A DNA stretch of 64,000 nucleotides from NCBI GenBank assembly GCA_000283575.1, contig AP012044.1, forward strand, positions 2,604,001-2,668,000, given 5' to 3'. How positions within the stretch are numbered: the stretch's first letter is position 1; each line of letters begins with the position of its first letter. This stretch comes from Oscillibacter valericigenes Sjm18-20 (GTDB lineage Bacteria; Bacillota; Clostridia; Oscillospirales; Oscillospiraceae). A program made the position numbers and the translations under genes. The notes below the pieces were generated by a model. It had not been told where the DNA came from, did no database searches, and saw nothing but the letters and a program-made list of their open reading frames with translations. This document shows, in pieces, positions 24,691-33,635 of this stretch.

Positions 24691-25536
24691 TTAAGCCCCC
24701 GCGCCCTGCGTCCGCCGGTCCAGCCTGCTGATGAAGAAGGCCACCAGAAAACCCGCCACAGCGCATACCGCCGAAAGAGCGACCTCTTCCCACCCTGAGT
24801 ATTCTGTGGGGACGATCACCAGCGTAGAGGCGATCACAACGCCCAGAATCCCGTGAAATGCGATGGAATAGTGTTTTTGAAACACCCAGTTTACCAGCCG
24901 CGCCAAAAGCAGCACCGTCAGCACCATTCCCGGAAACGTGGAAAACAGGACGGAGAGCTTCAGACCCGACAGCCCCTGCATAATAGGCTCATAGAGATCC
25001 AATGCCATCAGCACTGAGGACGTCGCCAGTCCCGGCACCACAATGCCCAAGCCAAACAGCGCCCCGCTGAGCGTGAAGGACCAGAAATTCGGCTCCAGAT
25101 GAACGGAGAGGACACGGCTGGCATAGAACAGCCCTGCGAAGATCGCTCCGGCACAGAGGAACAGACTGACCCAGGAGGCCTGACTCCGTCCCTCCTTCCC
25201 CGCTTCGCGGTAGAGGGAAGGCACCGTTCCCACGATCAAACCGATAAACGCCCAAGTGGTCACCGATGCGGACACATTCAGCGCCGCCAAAATACCTCTG
25301 GCAAAACTCAGAAATCCAACCGCCCCGCCCAGTCCCAGGGCCGGAATAATCCGCCAGTATTTTGGGAGCGCCTTTTTCGGGTGGGTCAGCAACTCCATAA
25401 ACGGACGGTACAGATCAAACGCCATCGCCAGCACTCCGCCGGACACACCGGGTAAAATGGCTCCCGCGCCGATCAGGATACCGCAGAGAAAGTCCCGCAG
25501 GCAGCGCATAATGAAATTGTGGTTCTCTTTTCGCAC
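24691..25536 (-). CDS. DUF368 membrane protein
   Basis: The 281-residue protein has about eight membrane helices. It shows the DUF368 hallmark GAGAILPGVSGGVLAMAFDLYRP near the N terminus and the repeated form GIVVPGLATSSVLMALDLYEP in the second half, so it is an internal duplication. Family members (PopT-like) have been linked to undecaprenyl-phosphate recycling across the membrane; that function is family knowledge, not shown here. The start GTG 25536 has GGAGG eight bases upstream; an in-frame ATG at 25509 is the alternative. The longer open frame to 25680 is AT-rich and not protein-like. Confidence 0.8.
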   Translation of the reverse strand: MRKENHNFIMRCLRDFLCGILIGAGAILPGVSGGVLAMAFDLYRPFMELLTHPKKALPKYWRIIPALGLGGAVGFLSFARGILAALNVSASVTTWAFIGLIVGTVPSLYREAGKEGRSQASWVSLFLCAGAIFAGLFYASRVLSVHLEPNFWSFTLSGALFGLGIVVPGLATSSVLMALDLYEPIMQGLSGLKLSVLFSTFPGMVLTVLLLARLVNWVFQKHYSIAFHGILGVVIASTLVIVPTEYSGWEEVALSAVCAVAGFLVAFFISRLDRRTQGAGA

Positions 25537-25717
25537 GCAGTCCGCCTCCGTTTTTTTAGACGATATAAATGCAATATAGGTAATATAGCAGTTTTGCACT
25601 GAATTTGCAATTTGATTTCCCGGTTCTTCTCGTTTTCTCTCCTTCTCTTTTATATTTTCCGTCGTTTTATACAGTTTCACCCTCGAAGTTCAGTGTTTTT
25701 ATAAGCTGTTTTCCCTG

Positions 25718-25746
25718 TTGACAAACCGCAGAAATTTTCGTAGACT
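25718..25746 (+). promoter_or_regulatory. Promoter of the T-box-metNIQ transcript
   Basis: A perfect TTGACA (25718-25723) and TAGACT (25741-25746) are 17 bases apart. Confidence 0.7.
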
Positions 25747-25754
25747 TTAAGATA

Positions 25755-26034
25755 ACAACTGAATACCGCAAAGACGATGAAGGAAAGAGTAAGCAGACAG
25801 ATACGTCGCAGAGAGCCTCGGTTGGTGAGAAGAGGCACGGAAGGGTTTGCCGAACATGGTTCCGGAGTTGCGTGGCCGACCGCTTATGCGCAGGTCACGA
25901 CGGGAGCGCCCGTCAAAGCGCAGGGGTGTGCTGGCACTCTCAAAGGCCGCTTCCGTGAGGGAGTGTGCGAAACAAGGTGGTACCGCGACGTTTTTACGTT
26001 CGTCCTTGATGCATTGCATCGGGGGCGTTTTTTT
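25755..26034 (+). promoter_or_regulatory. T-box leader, probably methionine-specific
   Basis: The conserved T-box sequence AAGGTGGTACCGCG is at 25974-25987. A terminator follows (CGTCCTTGATGC against GCATCGGGGGCG, then seven T) at 26001-26034. The upstream Stem I region carries AGAGAGCC-type and GAA-type elements, and GAACATGGTTCC offers an ATG specifier. Uncharged tRNA binding to such leaders blocks the terminator. The Met assignment rests on the ATG and on metNIQ downstream. Confidence 0.92.
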
Positions 26035-26069
26035 ATTGCCCAATTTATTAAAAAAGGAGCATTTTTGCT

Positions 26070-27080
26070 GTGTCCATGATTGCAATTGAGCATCTGACCA
26101 AGACCTTTCCCGGAGCCAGTGCGGTCACAGCGCTGGCTGATGTGAGTCTGAGCATTGAAAGCGGCGAGATCTTTGGTATTATCGGCCTGTCCGGCGCGGG
26201 GAAATCCACGCTGGTGCGGTGCATGAACCTGCTGGAGCGGCCCACCTCCGGGAGTGTCCGGATCAATGGCGCGGAGCTGACAAAGCTGCCGGAAAGAGAG
26301 TTGCGGAAAGCCCGCCAGTCCATCGGAATGATTTTTCAGAGCTTCAACCTGCTTGATCAGCGCACGGCACTGGACAATGTATGCTTCCCGCTGGAGCTCT
26401 CCGGCATGAGCCGGAGCGAGGCCCGGAAAAAGGCCCTCCCCTTTTTAAAGCTGGTGGGGCTGGAGAACCGTGAAAAGGCCTATCCCGTTCAGCTCTCCGG
26501 CGGGCAGAAACAACGGGTGGCCATCGCCCGGACGCTGGTGACGGACCCGAAGGTAATTCTCTGCGACGAGGCCACCTCCGCTCTGGACCCCACCACCACC
26601 CAGGCCATTCTGGCCCTGCTGAAGAAACTGAACGAGAAGCTGGGCGTCACCGTGGTGGTCATCACTCACGAGATGACCGTCGTGGAGCAGATTTGCGACC
26701 GGGTCGCCATTATCGCCGACAGCCACATCGTGGAGCAGGGTGTTGTGGCGGACGTATTCCACCACCCCAAAACTGCGGAGGCCCGGCAGCTGATTACCCC
26801 CAAAGGCGCCATTTCTGAAAAGAGCCGGATCCACGGTCCACTGTACCGGATCACTTTCGACGGCAATACCTCCGACCAGCCGGTGGTTTCCGGCATGGTG
26901 CTCACCAGCGGTGCGCCGGTGAATATCTGGTACGCCGACACGAAGGACATCGACGGAAAAGCCCATGGTCAGATGCTCCTGGAGCTGCCCAAAGACCCAG
27001 CGCTGGTTAACAAGATGTTGGCGTTTCTTAAAAGCCAGCACGTGACTTACGAAAAGGAGGAGGCCGAATACTATGGCTGA
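26070..27080 (+). CDS. metN: Methionine ABC transporter ATP-binding protein
   Basis: MetN powers methionine import. The 336-residue protein has Walker A GLSGAGKSTLVRC, Q-loop FQSFNLL, signature LSGGQKQRVAIARTL and Walker B VILCDEATSALD. The C-terminal NIL/ACT-like domain (about 260-336), which senses internal methionine in MetN, is present. GTG 26070 or ATG 26076 could start it; AAGGAG precedes both. Its end overlaps metI by eight bases. Expression is under the T-box. Confidence 0.95.
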   Translation: MSMIAIEHLTKTFPGASAVTALADVSLSIESGEIFGIIGLSGAGKSTLVRCMNLLERPTSGSVRINGAELTKLPERELRKARQSIGMIFQSFNLLDQRTALDNVCFPLELSGMSRSEARKKALPFLKLVGLENREKAYPVQLSGGQKQRVAIARTLVTDPKVILCDEATSALDPTTTQAILALLKKLNEKLGVTVVVITHEMTVVEQICDRVAIIADSHIVEQGVVADVFHHPKTAEARQLITPKGAISEKSRIHGPLYRITFDGNTSDQPVVSGMVLTSGAPVNIWYADTKDIDGKAHGQMLLELPKDPALVNKMLAFLKSQHVTYEKEEAEYYG

Positions 27081-27756
27081 AATCTTTACATCCGCCTTTT
27101 GGACACAGTACGGTTCCCTTTTGATCACGGGTACTCACGATACGCTGGTCATGACAATTGTTTCCACGTTCTTTGCCTATGCGCTGGGACTGCCGATGGG
27201 CATTCTTCTCAGCATCACACAGCCCCACGGCATTCTGCCCCACAAGTGGCTGAACCGGGTATTGGGCTGGATCATCAATGTGGGCCGATCCCTCCCCTTC
27301 ATCATCCTGATGGTGGCCATCATGGACTTCACAAAGCTGTTGGTGGGCACCAAGATCGGCATCCGGGGTGCCATTGTTCCACTGGTGATCTCCGCCGCTC
27401 CTTTCATCGCCCGGATGGTGGAAACCTCTCTGGCGGAAGTGGACGCGGGCGTAGTGGAGGCGGCCCAGGCCATGGGCGCTTCCCCCTTCCAGATCATCCG
27501 GAAGGTCTATCTGCCCGAGGCCCGGCCGTCCCTGTTGCTGGGCGGCTCCATTTCCATTATCACGATTCTCGCATACACCGCCATTGCCGGCGCGGTGGGA
27601 GCGGGCGGTCTGGGCGACCTGGCCATTCGATACGGCTATCAGCGCCGGACCCCATCCATGATGCTGGTCACGGTGGTCCTTATCATCATTCTGGTACAGG
27701 TCATTCAATCCGTTTTCAGCTGGCTGTCGGCAAAGATCGACAAGCGCCTGAAATAA
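27073..27756 (+). CDS. metI: Methionine ABC transporter permease
   Basis: The 227-residue membrane protein has about five to six helices. The binding-protein-dependent permease EAA loop reads EAAQAMGASPFQIIRKVYLPEA. The region GRSLPFIILMVAIMDFTKLLVGT is typical of MetI. It overlaps metN, so translation is coupled, and forms the membrane channel of MetNI. The closest named family is D-/L-methionine transporter permease. Confidence 0.94.
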   Translation: MAEIFTSAFWTQYGSLLITGTHDTLVMTIVSTFFAYALGLPMGILLSITQPHGILPHKWLNRVLGWIINVGRSLPFIILMVAIMDFTKLLVGTKIGIRGAIVPLVISAAPFIARMVETSLAEVDAGVVEAAQAMGASPFQIIRKVYLPEARPSLLLGGSISIITILAYTAIAGAVGAGGLGDLAIRYGYQRRTPSMMLVTVVLIIILVQVIQSVFSWLSAKIDKRLK

Positions 27757-27958
27757 AAGCATTTGCTCTGCACTCCAACTGTCAGCAAAGTGCCGGCATG
27801 ACACCTTGATTCCCGGGGGCACAAAGCTCAAAAACTAATTTTTACGTTATTTTGTGGCCCTGTATTCCAGCCGACGCGCGGCGGCATGAAGCACGGCCAT
27901 TGAAATATGAATTTACACAACACTTCTACATCTATCTATTATTAATGGAGGAAAAACG

Positions 27959-28822
27959 ATGAAAAAGAAATTGCTTGCTCTGGCGCTGGCCCTTGGCCTG
28001 TCCGCCTCTCTTGTCGCCTGCGGCACTTCCGCCCCCGCATCCTCCGGCTCTGCCGGTTCCGCTTCCGCATCCGGCTCCGCCGCTGCTTCTACGCCCACCG
28101 AAACCGTGACCCTGAAGGTCGCCGCTTCTCCCACGCCCCACGCTGAAATCCTGAATGCCGTGAAGGGCATTCTGGCCGAGCAGGGCATTGATTTGCAGGT
28201 CGCCGAATACGGCGACTATGTGGTTCCCAACACCGCCGTGGAGGAGGGGGACGAGGACGCCAACTACTTCCAGCATCAGCCGTATCTTGACAACTTCAAC
28301 GCTGAGAACGGCACCCATCTGGTGAGCGCCGGAGGCATCCACATCGAGCCCATGGGCGTTTACGCGGGCAAGACCACCTCTCTGGAAGACCTGCCCGACG
28401 GTGCCACCATCGCCATCCCCAACGACGCCACCAACGAAGGACGCGCGCTGCTGCTGCTGGAAGCGCAGGGACTCATCAAGCTGAAGGACAGTACCAATCT
28501 GGAATCCACGCCCAACGACCTTGCGGAAAACCCCAAAAACCTGATATTCAAGGAATTGGAAGCCGCCATGATTCCCAACACCGTCAATGAGGTCGATTTG
28601 TCCGTCATCAATTGCAACTATGCGCTTCAGGCCGGCTTTAATCCCGTGGAGGATGCTCTGGCCATCGAGGACGCCAATTCCCCCTATGTGAACATCGTCG
28701 CCGTGAAGGAAGGCCATGAAAACGATCCCGCCATCGTGGCGCTGGTGTCCGCGCTGCAGTCCGAGACTGCCCGGGAGTTCATTACCTCCACTTACAAAGG
28801 CGCAGTCGTCCCCGCGTTTTAA
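27959..28822 (+). CDS. metQ: Methionine-binding lipoprotein
   Basis: The 287-residue protein has a lipoprotein signal with lipobox LVAC, cleaved at about Cys20, and a Ser/Ala linker of about 25 residues. The NlpA/MetQ domain shows VAASPTPHAEIL, YVVPNTAVEEGDEDANYFQHQPYLD and IAIPNDATNEGRALLLLEAQGL. It captures methionine outside the membrane for MetNI. It lies 202 bases after metI with AT-rich sequence and GGAGG before the ATG; that gap has no clear terminator, so co-transcription from the T-box is likely. Confidence 0.94.
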   Translation: MKKKLLALALALGLSASLVACGTSAPASSGSAGSASASGSAAASTPTETVTLKVAASPTPHAEILNAVKGILAEQGIDLQVAEYGDYVVPNTAVEEGDEDANYFQHQPYLDNFNAENGTHLVSAGGIHIEPMGVYAGKTTSLEDLPDGATIAIPNDATNEGRALLLLEAQGLIKLKDSTNLESTPNDLAENPKNLIFKELEAAMIPNTVNEVDLSVINCNYALQAGFNPVEDALAIEDANSPYVNIVAVKEGHENDPAIVALVSALQSETAREFITSTYKGAVVPAF

Positions 28823-28849
28823 GCAGACGCCCGGTATAAGATCCGATAA

Positions 28850-28888
28850 GCGCGCCCTCTCCGCCAAAAGGCGGAGAGGGCGCGCTTT
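28850..28888 (+). terminator. Terminator of metNIQ
   Basis: A perfect 16-bp stem GCGCGCCCTCTCCGCC against its complement with an AAAA loop, then TTTGC. Confidence 0.75.
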
Positions 28889-28964
28889 GCCGGTCGAGAA
28901 GTTCTCCTCCCCAGCTTAGCAAAATAAAGGACGCCGCAGAGCGAATGCACTGCGTCCCTGTTTT

Positions 28965-29333
28965 TTACCGGGTGGGAATGATTTCAATCCAATACCCGTC
29001 CGGGTCCTCAATAAAATAGATTCCCATTTTTGGATTCTCAAAGCAGATGCAGCCCATTTTTTCGTGGCGGGCGTGCTCCGCCGCGTAATCCTCCGCTCTC
29101 AGGGCCAGATGGAACTCGCACTCGCCCAGATCATATTTCTGCGGATGGTCTTTGAGCCAGGTCAGCTCCAGCCGGAAGCCGGTCTTTCCGTCTCCCAGAA
29201 AAACGATGATATAGCTGCCGTCGGATGTATCCTTGCGCTCGCCTACCGGGTTCAGGCCCAGAGCCTCCCTGTAAAACGCCAGGGATTTGTCCAAATCGGA
29301 CACGTTGAAATTGAAGTGGTTAAAGGTCAGCAT
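28965..29333 (-). CDS. Glyoxalase/lactoylglutathione-lyase-family protein
   Basis: The 122-residue vicinal-oxygen-chelate protein has FNHFNFNVSDLDKSLAFYREALGL at the start and GECEFHLALRAEDYAAEHARHEKMG in the middle. It ends GIYFIEDPDGYWIEIIPTR. Candidate metal ligands are His at residue 5, Glu and His in the central block, and the late Glu of WIEI. The length fits GloA-like enzymes that detoxify methylglyoxal, but other VOC activities are possible. ATG 29333 follows GAGGAG; the TTG 15 bases upstream is rejected. Confidence 0.85.
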   Translation of the reverse strand: MLTFNHFNFNVSDLDKSLAFYREALGLNPVGERKDTSDGSYIIVFLGDGKTGFRLELTWLKDHPQKYDLGECEFHLALRAEDYAAEHARHEKMGCICFENPKMGIYFIEDPDGYWIEIIPTR

Positions 29334-29369
29334 AATCTCTCCTCGCAAGGCTGTTTTTTACCGCACAAG

Positions 29370-30650
29370 TTATTTAATTGCCCGTGCCTCCACATAATAG
29401 CGCTTATCCTGCGCATGGCCCATGGAGAAGGTCTTGCGGGGCAGGACGCCGTCGGCCATAACGGTCTTGAACAGCTGTTCCTTCCCCATGGCGGGCAGCT
29501 TGAAGCCGATGTTGCCGGACTTTTCGCCAAGCTCGTCCGTCACCTCGTCGCCGTGGATGTAATCCACCTCGCCGCCGTTGGCTTTCAGATAGTCGTCGAT
29601 GAATGCCTGAAGGGTGCCCACCGCCAGTTGGACCTTCGGGTCCGGCACGGTGACAAATCCCCTGTGTCCGGCGTAGGTATAGGCAATCGTATGGCCCTCG
29701 CCCTCGCCCTCATGAGCGGAGGGATAGAACGCCTTGAACGCCGCCAGAACCTTCTCCGGGTCCACATGGAATAAAACCCGGTGGATGGGTTCAAATTTCA
29801 GCGCGTCGTCGTGGTTGTTCACCACCTCCACCAGAGCGTACCGCTCCGGCAGAGAAGCCCACTGCTCCTTCGGCGTGACTTTTTTCAAATTCTCGTAGCA
29901 GGTTTTGGCCGTGGCCAGAGAATGGTTCCCGTCGCCCACGGCAAAGAGCAGCGGTGCGGCATCCTTCATGCCGTACTTCTTCTCCATCTGGGCGGGAGCG
30001 CACAGGGCCGTTAATGCGTCGGCTGTGTCGTCCATCTGGGCCTGCGTCAGTTTCCAGCCGGTGAGGTGTCCGCCGCCCTGCTGTAAATTGAAATCATAGA
30101 GCGGTTCCATCTTCCCGCTCTGGGCACTCAGAGGCTCGATGACCGTCCCTTCCGGGTCGTCGATCAGCAGCATCACATGGGGCAGTTCGATGGGCGCGTC
30201 CTGCCGGACCTTGACCCGAGGCGGAATACGGGAGAGGACGGTTCCCTCCGTGGCGCGAATCAGCGCGCCGGAGCCGGGGGTATAGTCATACTGGTCCAGA
30301 TCAATCATGCCGATCAGACCGTGGCGCACCTTCCCGTCGGACTGGGTACGCTCCATATAAATGAGAGACGCGGGCAAAGTCCTGAATACACCCCCGTCCA
30401 CATACCGTTTCATGGCCCCATTGATATCCGCAATGCGCCGTTCCACATCGGGGTCGTTCAGCTTTGCCTCCGGCAGAATCAGGCGAAGGGTAGAGGGCGC
30501 GTCCCCCACGTTCTGTTCCACCGCCGCCCAGTATTCCGGCTGGGAGGTAAACTGATCGCAGGCTACCACAGCCCATTTATTCATATCCACGTTTTCAGGA
30601 AGCAGGATATCCGCAGGATAGAAACCCAGGTGGTCGAATTTTTCGTTCAT
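29370..30650 (-). CDS. DUF1015 family protein
   Basis: The 426-residue soluble protein has the DUF1015 landmarks: GFYPADILLP near the start, ACDQFTSQPEYWAAVE, IDLDQYDYTPGS and the strongly conserved FAVGDGNHSLATAKTCYE near residue 250. Members are widespread in anaerobes; biochemical function is not established. ATG 30650 with GGAG upstream is chosen over an upstream in-frame start in low-complexity sequence. It lies 36 bases upstream of the glyoxalase gene on the same strand, so they may be co-transcribed. Confidence 0.85.
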   Translation of the reverse strand: MNEKFDHLGFYPADILLPENVDMNKWAVVACDQFTSQPEYWAAVEQNVGDAPSTLRLILPEAKLNDPDVERRIADINGAMKRYVDGGVFRTLPASLIYMERTQSDGKVRHGLIGMIDLDQYDYTPGSGALIRATEGTVLSRIPPRVKVRQDAPIELPHVMLLIDDPEGTVIEPLSAQSGKMEPLYDFNLQQGGGHLTGWKLTQAQMDDTADALTALCAPAQMEKKYGMKDAAPLLFAVGDGNHSLATAKTCYENLKKVTPKEQWASLPERYALVEVVNNHDDALKFEPIHRVLFHVDPEKVLAAFKAFYPSAHEGEGEGHTIAYTYAGHRGFVTVPDPKVQLAVGTLQAFIDDYLKANGGEVDYIHGDEVTDELGEKSGNIGFKLPAMGKEQLFKTVMADGVLPRKTFSMGHAQDKRYYVEARAIK

Positions 30651-30840
30651 TTGAGGTCTCCTTTTCCAATTTTTTAATTTTTTCGGGCGCGCCATGCGCC
30701 GACCTATTCATTATTTAGTATACTATACTCCATCGCCGGATTCAACGGGCGGGAAAAAATTTTCTCCCTGCGGGTATTGTCTCACACTCTTTGGGACATA
30801 CTGTTTCTAAATCCGCGCAATACGTTTTAGGAGGTTTTTT

Positions 30841-31059
30841 ATGGTTATCGATAAGATCGCCCTGGTTCTCACCATCATCGGTGCGCTGAATTGGGGCGGC
30901 ATCGGCCTGTTCGGCTTTGACACGGTCGCTTTTCTCTGCGGCGGGCAGATGGCGGTCCTCTCCCGCATCATCTACGCGCTGGTGGGACTGGCGGGCCTGT
31001 GGAGCATCACGCTGCTGTTCCAAAGAGGCGAAGAACGAAGCGCTCATCACGCAGTCTGA
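30841..31059 (+). CDS. DUF378 small membrane protein
   Basis: The 72-residue protein has two membrane helices and the family pattern ALNWGGIGLFGFDTVAFLCGG, then SRIIYALVGLAGLW. DUF378 proteins are common in bacteria; no function is known. AGGAGG lies just before the ATG. It is a monocistronic gene ended by the hairpin at 31078. Confidence 0.88.
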   Translation: MVIDKIALVLTIIGALNWGGIGLFGFDTVAFLCGGQMAVLSRIIYALVGLAGLWSITLLFQRGEERSAHHAV

Positions 31060-31077
31060 GTTCCGCAATGCACGGGA

Positions 31078-31123
31078 CCCGGAGAGACAGACAAGGTTCT
31101 GTCCCTCCGGGTTTCTCATTTTT
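31078..31123 (+). terminator. Terminator of the DUF378 gene
   Basis: Stem ACCCGGAGAGACA against TGTCCCTCCGGGT, then TTCTCATTTTT. Confidence 0.75.
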
Positions 31124-31183
31124 AATACCACTGCAAGAACCGATGGCAAAACCCGCAAACCGAACTCAGTGCAGCGCGTGGAG

Positions 31184-31640
31184 CTACTCCAAATATTCCG
31201 TGCAGGTCATGACCTGTGCAAAGTCTCGGCTCAGGGAGGCAAAATAAACCGCCTGTACCACATCTGCCCAAATTCTTCCCCCGCCCACTCCAAATCTCTG
31301 GCGGTACAGGCATCCGAGATCAGAGTCACGGGATAACCGACATCTCTTACTGCCCGCGCGGTGGTATCCACGCATACATCACCAGCTCCATAACAGAGGC
31401 GCGCCGGAGTTCCTCCCTCAGCTCTAGCTGCTGGGCACATGCTTTACGATCACGCACTCCCTATCCGGCGGCTCCAGCTTTGGATGAATCTTCACGCCAT
31501 TCGTACCCGGGATAAAAAAGGTCGCGTCCCTCCCCGTGATGTGCTGTACATGATAAATGAGGCCGTCCCCCCCGAAAACACTTCAGTAGCTTCTCCGCCG
31601 CGTCGTTTCAAGCGTATTGCTCCCCGTCTGATCAAATTAT
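31184..31640 (-). pseudogene. Isochorismatase-like cysteine hydrolase pseudogene
   Basis: No open frame covers the gene, but three minus-strand frames give consecutive family segments. Near 31560-31425 one reads IYHVQHITGRDATFFIPGTN and later CVIVKHMPSS. Near 31400-31260 comes VCVDTTARAVRDVGYPVTL with SDACTARDLEW, carrying the catalytic-Cys loop. Near 31270-31187 comes VVQAVYFASLSRDFAQVMTC with TEYLE. A possible N-terminal piece (AEKLLKCF) is near 31600. At least two frameshifts and stops separate them. Isochorismatase-like hydrolases include nicotinamidases and ureido hydrolases; which this was cannot be told. Confidence 0.75.
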
Positions 31641-31740
31641 ATTGTGTCCTCCAAAAATTTCAAGGGCCCACATGGAACCGGTTTTGGGGCGCATTGCCTC
31701 CACCTTCTGATGAAATTTATAAAATATGCAAAATCACCCC

Positions 31741-31768
31741 TTGTCACAAAAAAGAAAACGATTATAAT
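31741..31768 (+). promoter_or_regulatory. pyk promoter
   Basis: TTGTCA (31741-31746), a 16-base A-rich spacer and a perfect TATAAT (31763-31768), about 54 bases before the pyk start. Confidence 0.7.
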
Positions 31769-31821
31769 GATAATAGAATATACTTTTTTAATGTTCGCTT
31801 CCATACCATAAGGAGGTTTTT

Positions 31822-33564
31822 ATGCGAAAGACAAAGATCGTCTGCACCCTCGGACCCGCCACCGACCGTGAGGAGACCCTGCGCGCCATGCTGAAGTCCG
31901 GTCTGAATGTGGCGCGGTTCAATTTTTCCCATGGTAGCCATGCGGAACACAAAAAGCGGCTGGACATGGTGAAGAAGCTGCGCAGAGAGATGAATCTGCC
32001 CGTGGCCGCCATGCTGGACACAAAGGGCCCTGAGATCCGCCTGCGGGACTTTAAAGACGGCAGGGTGGAACTGAAGGAGGGCCAGGAATTTACCCTCACC
32101 ACCCGGGAGATTCTGGGGAACGAGCACATCTGTTCCATTACCTACCGGGATCTCCCCAGCGACGTGACGGCAGGCGGTGCGATTTTACTGGACGACGGGC
32201 TGATCCGCCTCACCGTGTTGGACATCCGGGACGGGGATATCCGCTGCCAGGTGGAAAACGGCGGCCCCATCAAGAACCACAAGGGCGTCAACGTCCCGGG
32301 CGTGCGGCTGTCCATGCCGTATCTGAGCCAGCAGGACAAGGAGGACATTCTCTTCGGCGTAGAACAGGACTTTGACTTCATCTCCGCCAGCTTTGTCCGC
32401 AGCGCCGCCGACGTCATGGACATCCGTCGCCTTTTGAGCAGCGTTCACTCCTCGATTCGAATCATCGCAAAAATTGAGAATCAGGAGGGGGTCAACAACC
32501 TCTCCGAAATTCTCTCCGTGTCCGACGGCATCATGGTCGCCCGGGGCGACATGGGCGTGGAGATCGACTTCACGGAGATTCCCATCATTCAAAAGGACAT
32601 TATCGCCCAGTGCGTCGCCGCGGGGAAACCCGCCATCACGGCCACCCAGATGCTGGACTCCATGATGGAGAATCCCCGCCCCACCCGCGCCGAGATCACC
32701 GACGTGGCCAACGCCATCTATGACGGCACCTCCGCCATCATGCTCTCCGGGGAGACCGCCGCAGGCAAGTATCCGGTAGAGGCGGTGAGGACCATGGACG
32801 CCATCGCCCTGAGGACGGAGGCCGACATTAACTACGCCAAGCGGATGAAAAATGCCGCTGGCAGCCGACACCTGTCCATTGCCGCCGCCACGGCTCACGC
32901 CGCCTGTACCACCGCTTCCGACGTGGGAGCCGACGCGATCATCACCGTCAGCCAGCGGGGAACCACTGCGCGCCTTGTCAGCCGCTTCCGTCCCGCCACA
33001 CAGGTGATCGCCTGTCTGCTGGACGAGCACATCCAGCGCCAGATGGCCCTGAGTTGGGGTGTAACCCCCATTCTGATGCTTGTTGCCTCCAATACGGACG
33101 AACTGGTGGAATTTGCCGTGGACGCCGCCAAGGCCGCCGGTCTGGTGGAACAGGGCAACCTGGTAGTGGTCACTGCGGGCGTACCCGTGGGCGTACCGGG
33201 AACCACGAATATGATCCGGGTACATCTGGTGGGCGGCTCATTGTTCACCGCCGTTGGAATCGGTAGCGGAAAGGCCTCCGGCCCCCTGTGTGTATGCCAC
33301 ACGCCGGAGGAGGTGGCGGAGAAAGCCCGACCCGGCTGCGTGCTGGTGGTACCTTTCACCACCAACGACATGCTTCCCACCATGCGCATTTGCGCCGCCA
33401 TTATCAGCGAGGAATCCGGCTCCAACAGTCACGCCGCCACCGTGGGCCTTACTCTGGAAAAGCCCGTGATTGTGGGTGCCAGCGGGGCCACCCGCATTTT
33501 ATCAGACGGTATGCTGGTCAGCGTGGACTGCGCCCACGGTACCGTCCAGCGTCTGCCGCAATAA
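31822..33564 (+). CDS. pyk: Pyruvate kinase with C-terminal PEP-utilising domain
   Basis: Pyruvate kinase transfers phosphate from PEP to ADP in the last step of glycolysis. The 580-residue protein has the barrel start MRKTKIVCTLGPATD, NFSHGSHAEH, MLDTKGPEIRL, the active site IIAKIENQEGV with MVARGDMGVEI, and ATQMLDSMMENPRPTRAEI. Beyond the usual 470 residues is a swivelling PEP-utilising domain (about 490-580, ending EESGSNSHAATVGLTLEKPV). That domain occurs in many Firmicutes pyruvate kinases; here its usual TxxGGxxSH motif is degenerate as SGSNSHAA. AAGGAGG precedes the ATG. Confidence 0.96.
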   Translation: MRKTKIVCTLGPATDREETLRAMLKSGLNVARFNFSHGSHAEHKKRLDMVKKLRREMNLPVAAMLDTKGPEIRLRDFKDGRVELKEGQEFTLTTREILGNEHICSITYRDLPSDVTAGGAILLDDGLIRLTVLDIRDGDIRCQVENGGPIKNHKGVNVPGVRLSMPYLSQQDKEDILFGVEQDFDFISASFVRSAADVMDIRRLLSSVHSSIRIIAKIENQEGVNNLSEILSVSDGIMVARGDMGVEIDFTEIPIIQKDIIAQCVAAGKPAITATQMLDSMMENPRPTRAEITDVANAIYDGTSAIMLSGETAAGKYPVEAVRTMDAIALRTEADINYAKRMKNAAGSRHLSIAAATAHAACTTASDVGADAIITVSQRGTTARLVSRFRPATQVIACLLDEHIQRQMALSWGVTPILMLVASNTDELVEFAVDAAKAAGLVEQGNLVVVTAGVPVGVPGTTNMIRVHLVGGSLFTAVGIGSGKASGPLCVCHTPEEVAEKARPGCVLVVPFTTNDMLPTMRICAAIISEESGSNSHAATVGLTLEKPVIVGASGATRILSDGMLVSVDCAHGTVQRLPQ

Positions 33565-33588
33565 AAAGCCGAAAAGTGAGCAGAGACA

Positions 33589-33625
33589 CCGCGCCCCGGA
33601 ACAGTTGTTCCGGGGCGCGGTTTTC
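33589..33625 (+). terminator. pyk terminator
   Basis: Perfect stem CCGCGCCCCGGAACA against TGTTCCGGGGCGCGG, then TTTTCT. Confidence 0.9.
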
Positions 33626-33635
33626 TATGTGAAAC

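Noticed and set aside
25755..26040. SAM (S-box) riboswitch before metN
   Set aside because: The AAGGTGGTACCGCG core and following terminator identify a T-box; no S-box core was seen.
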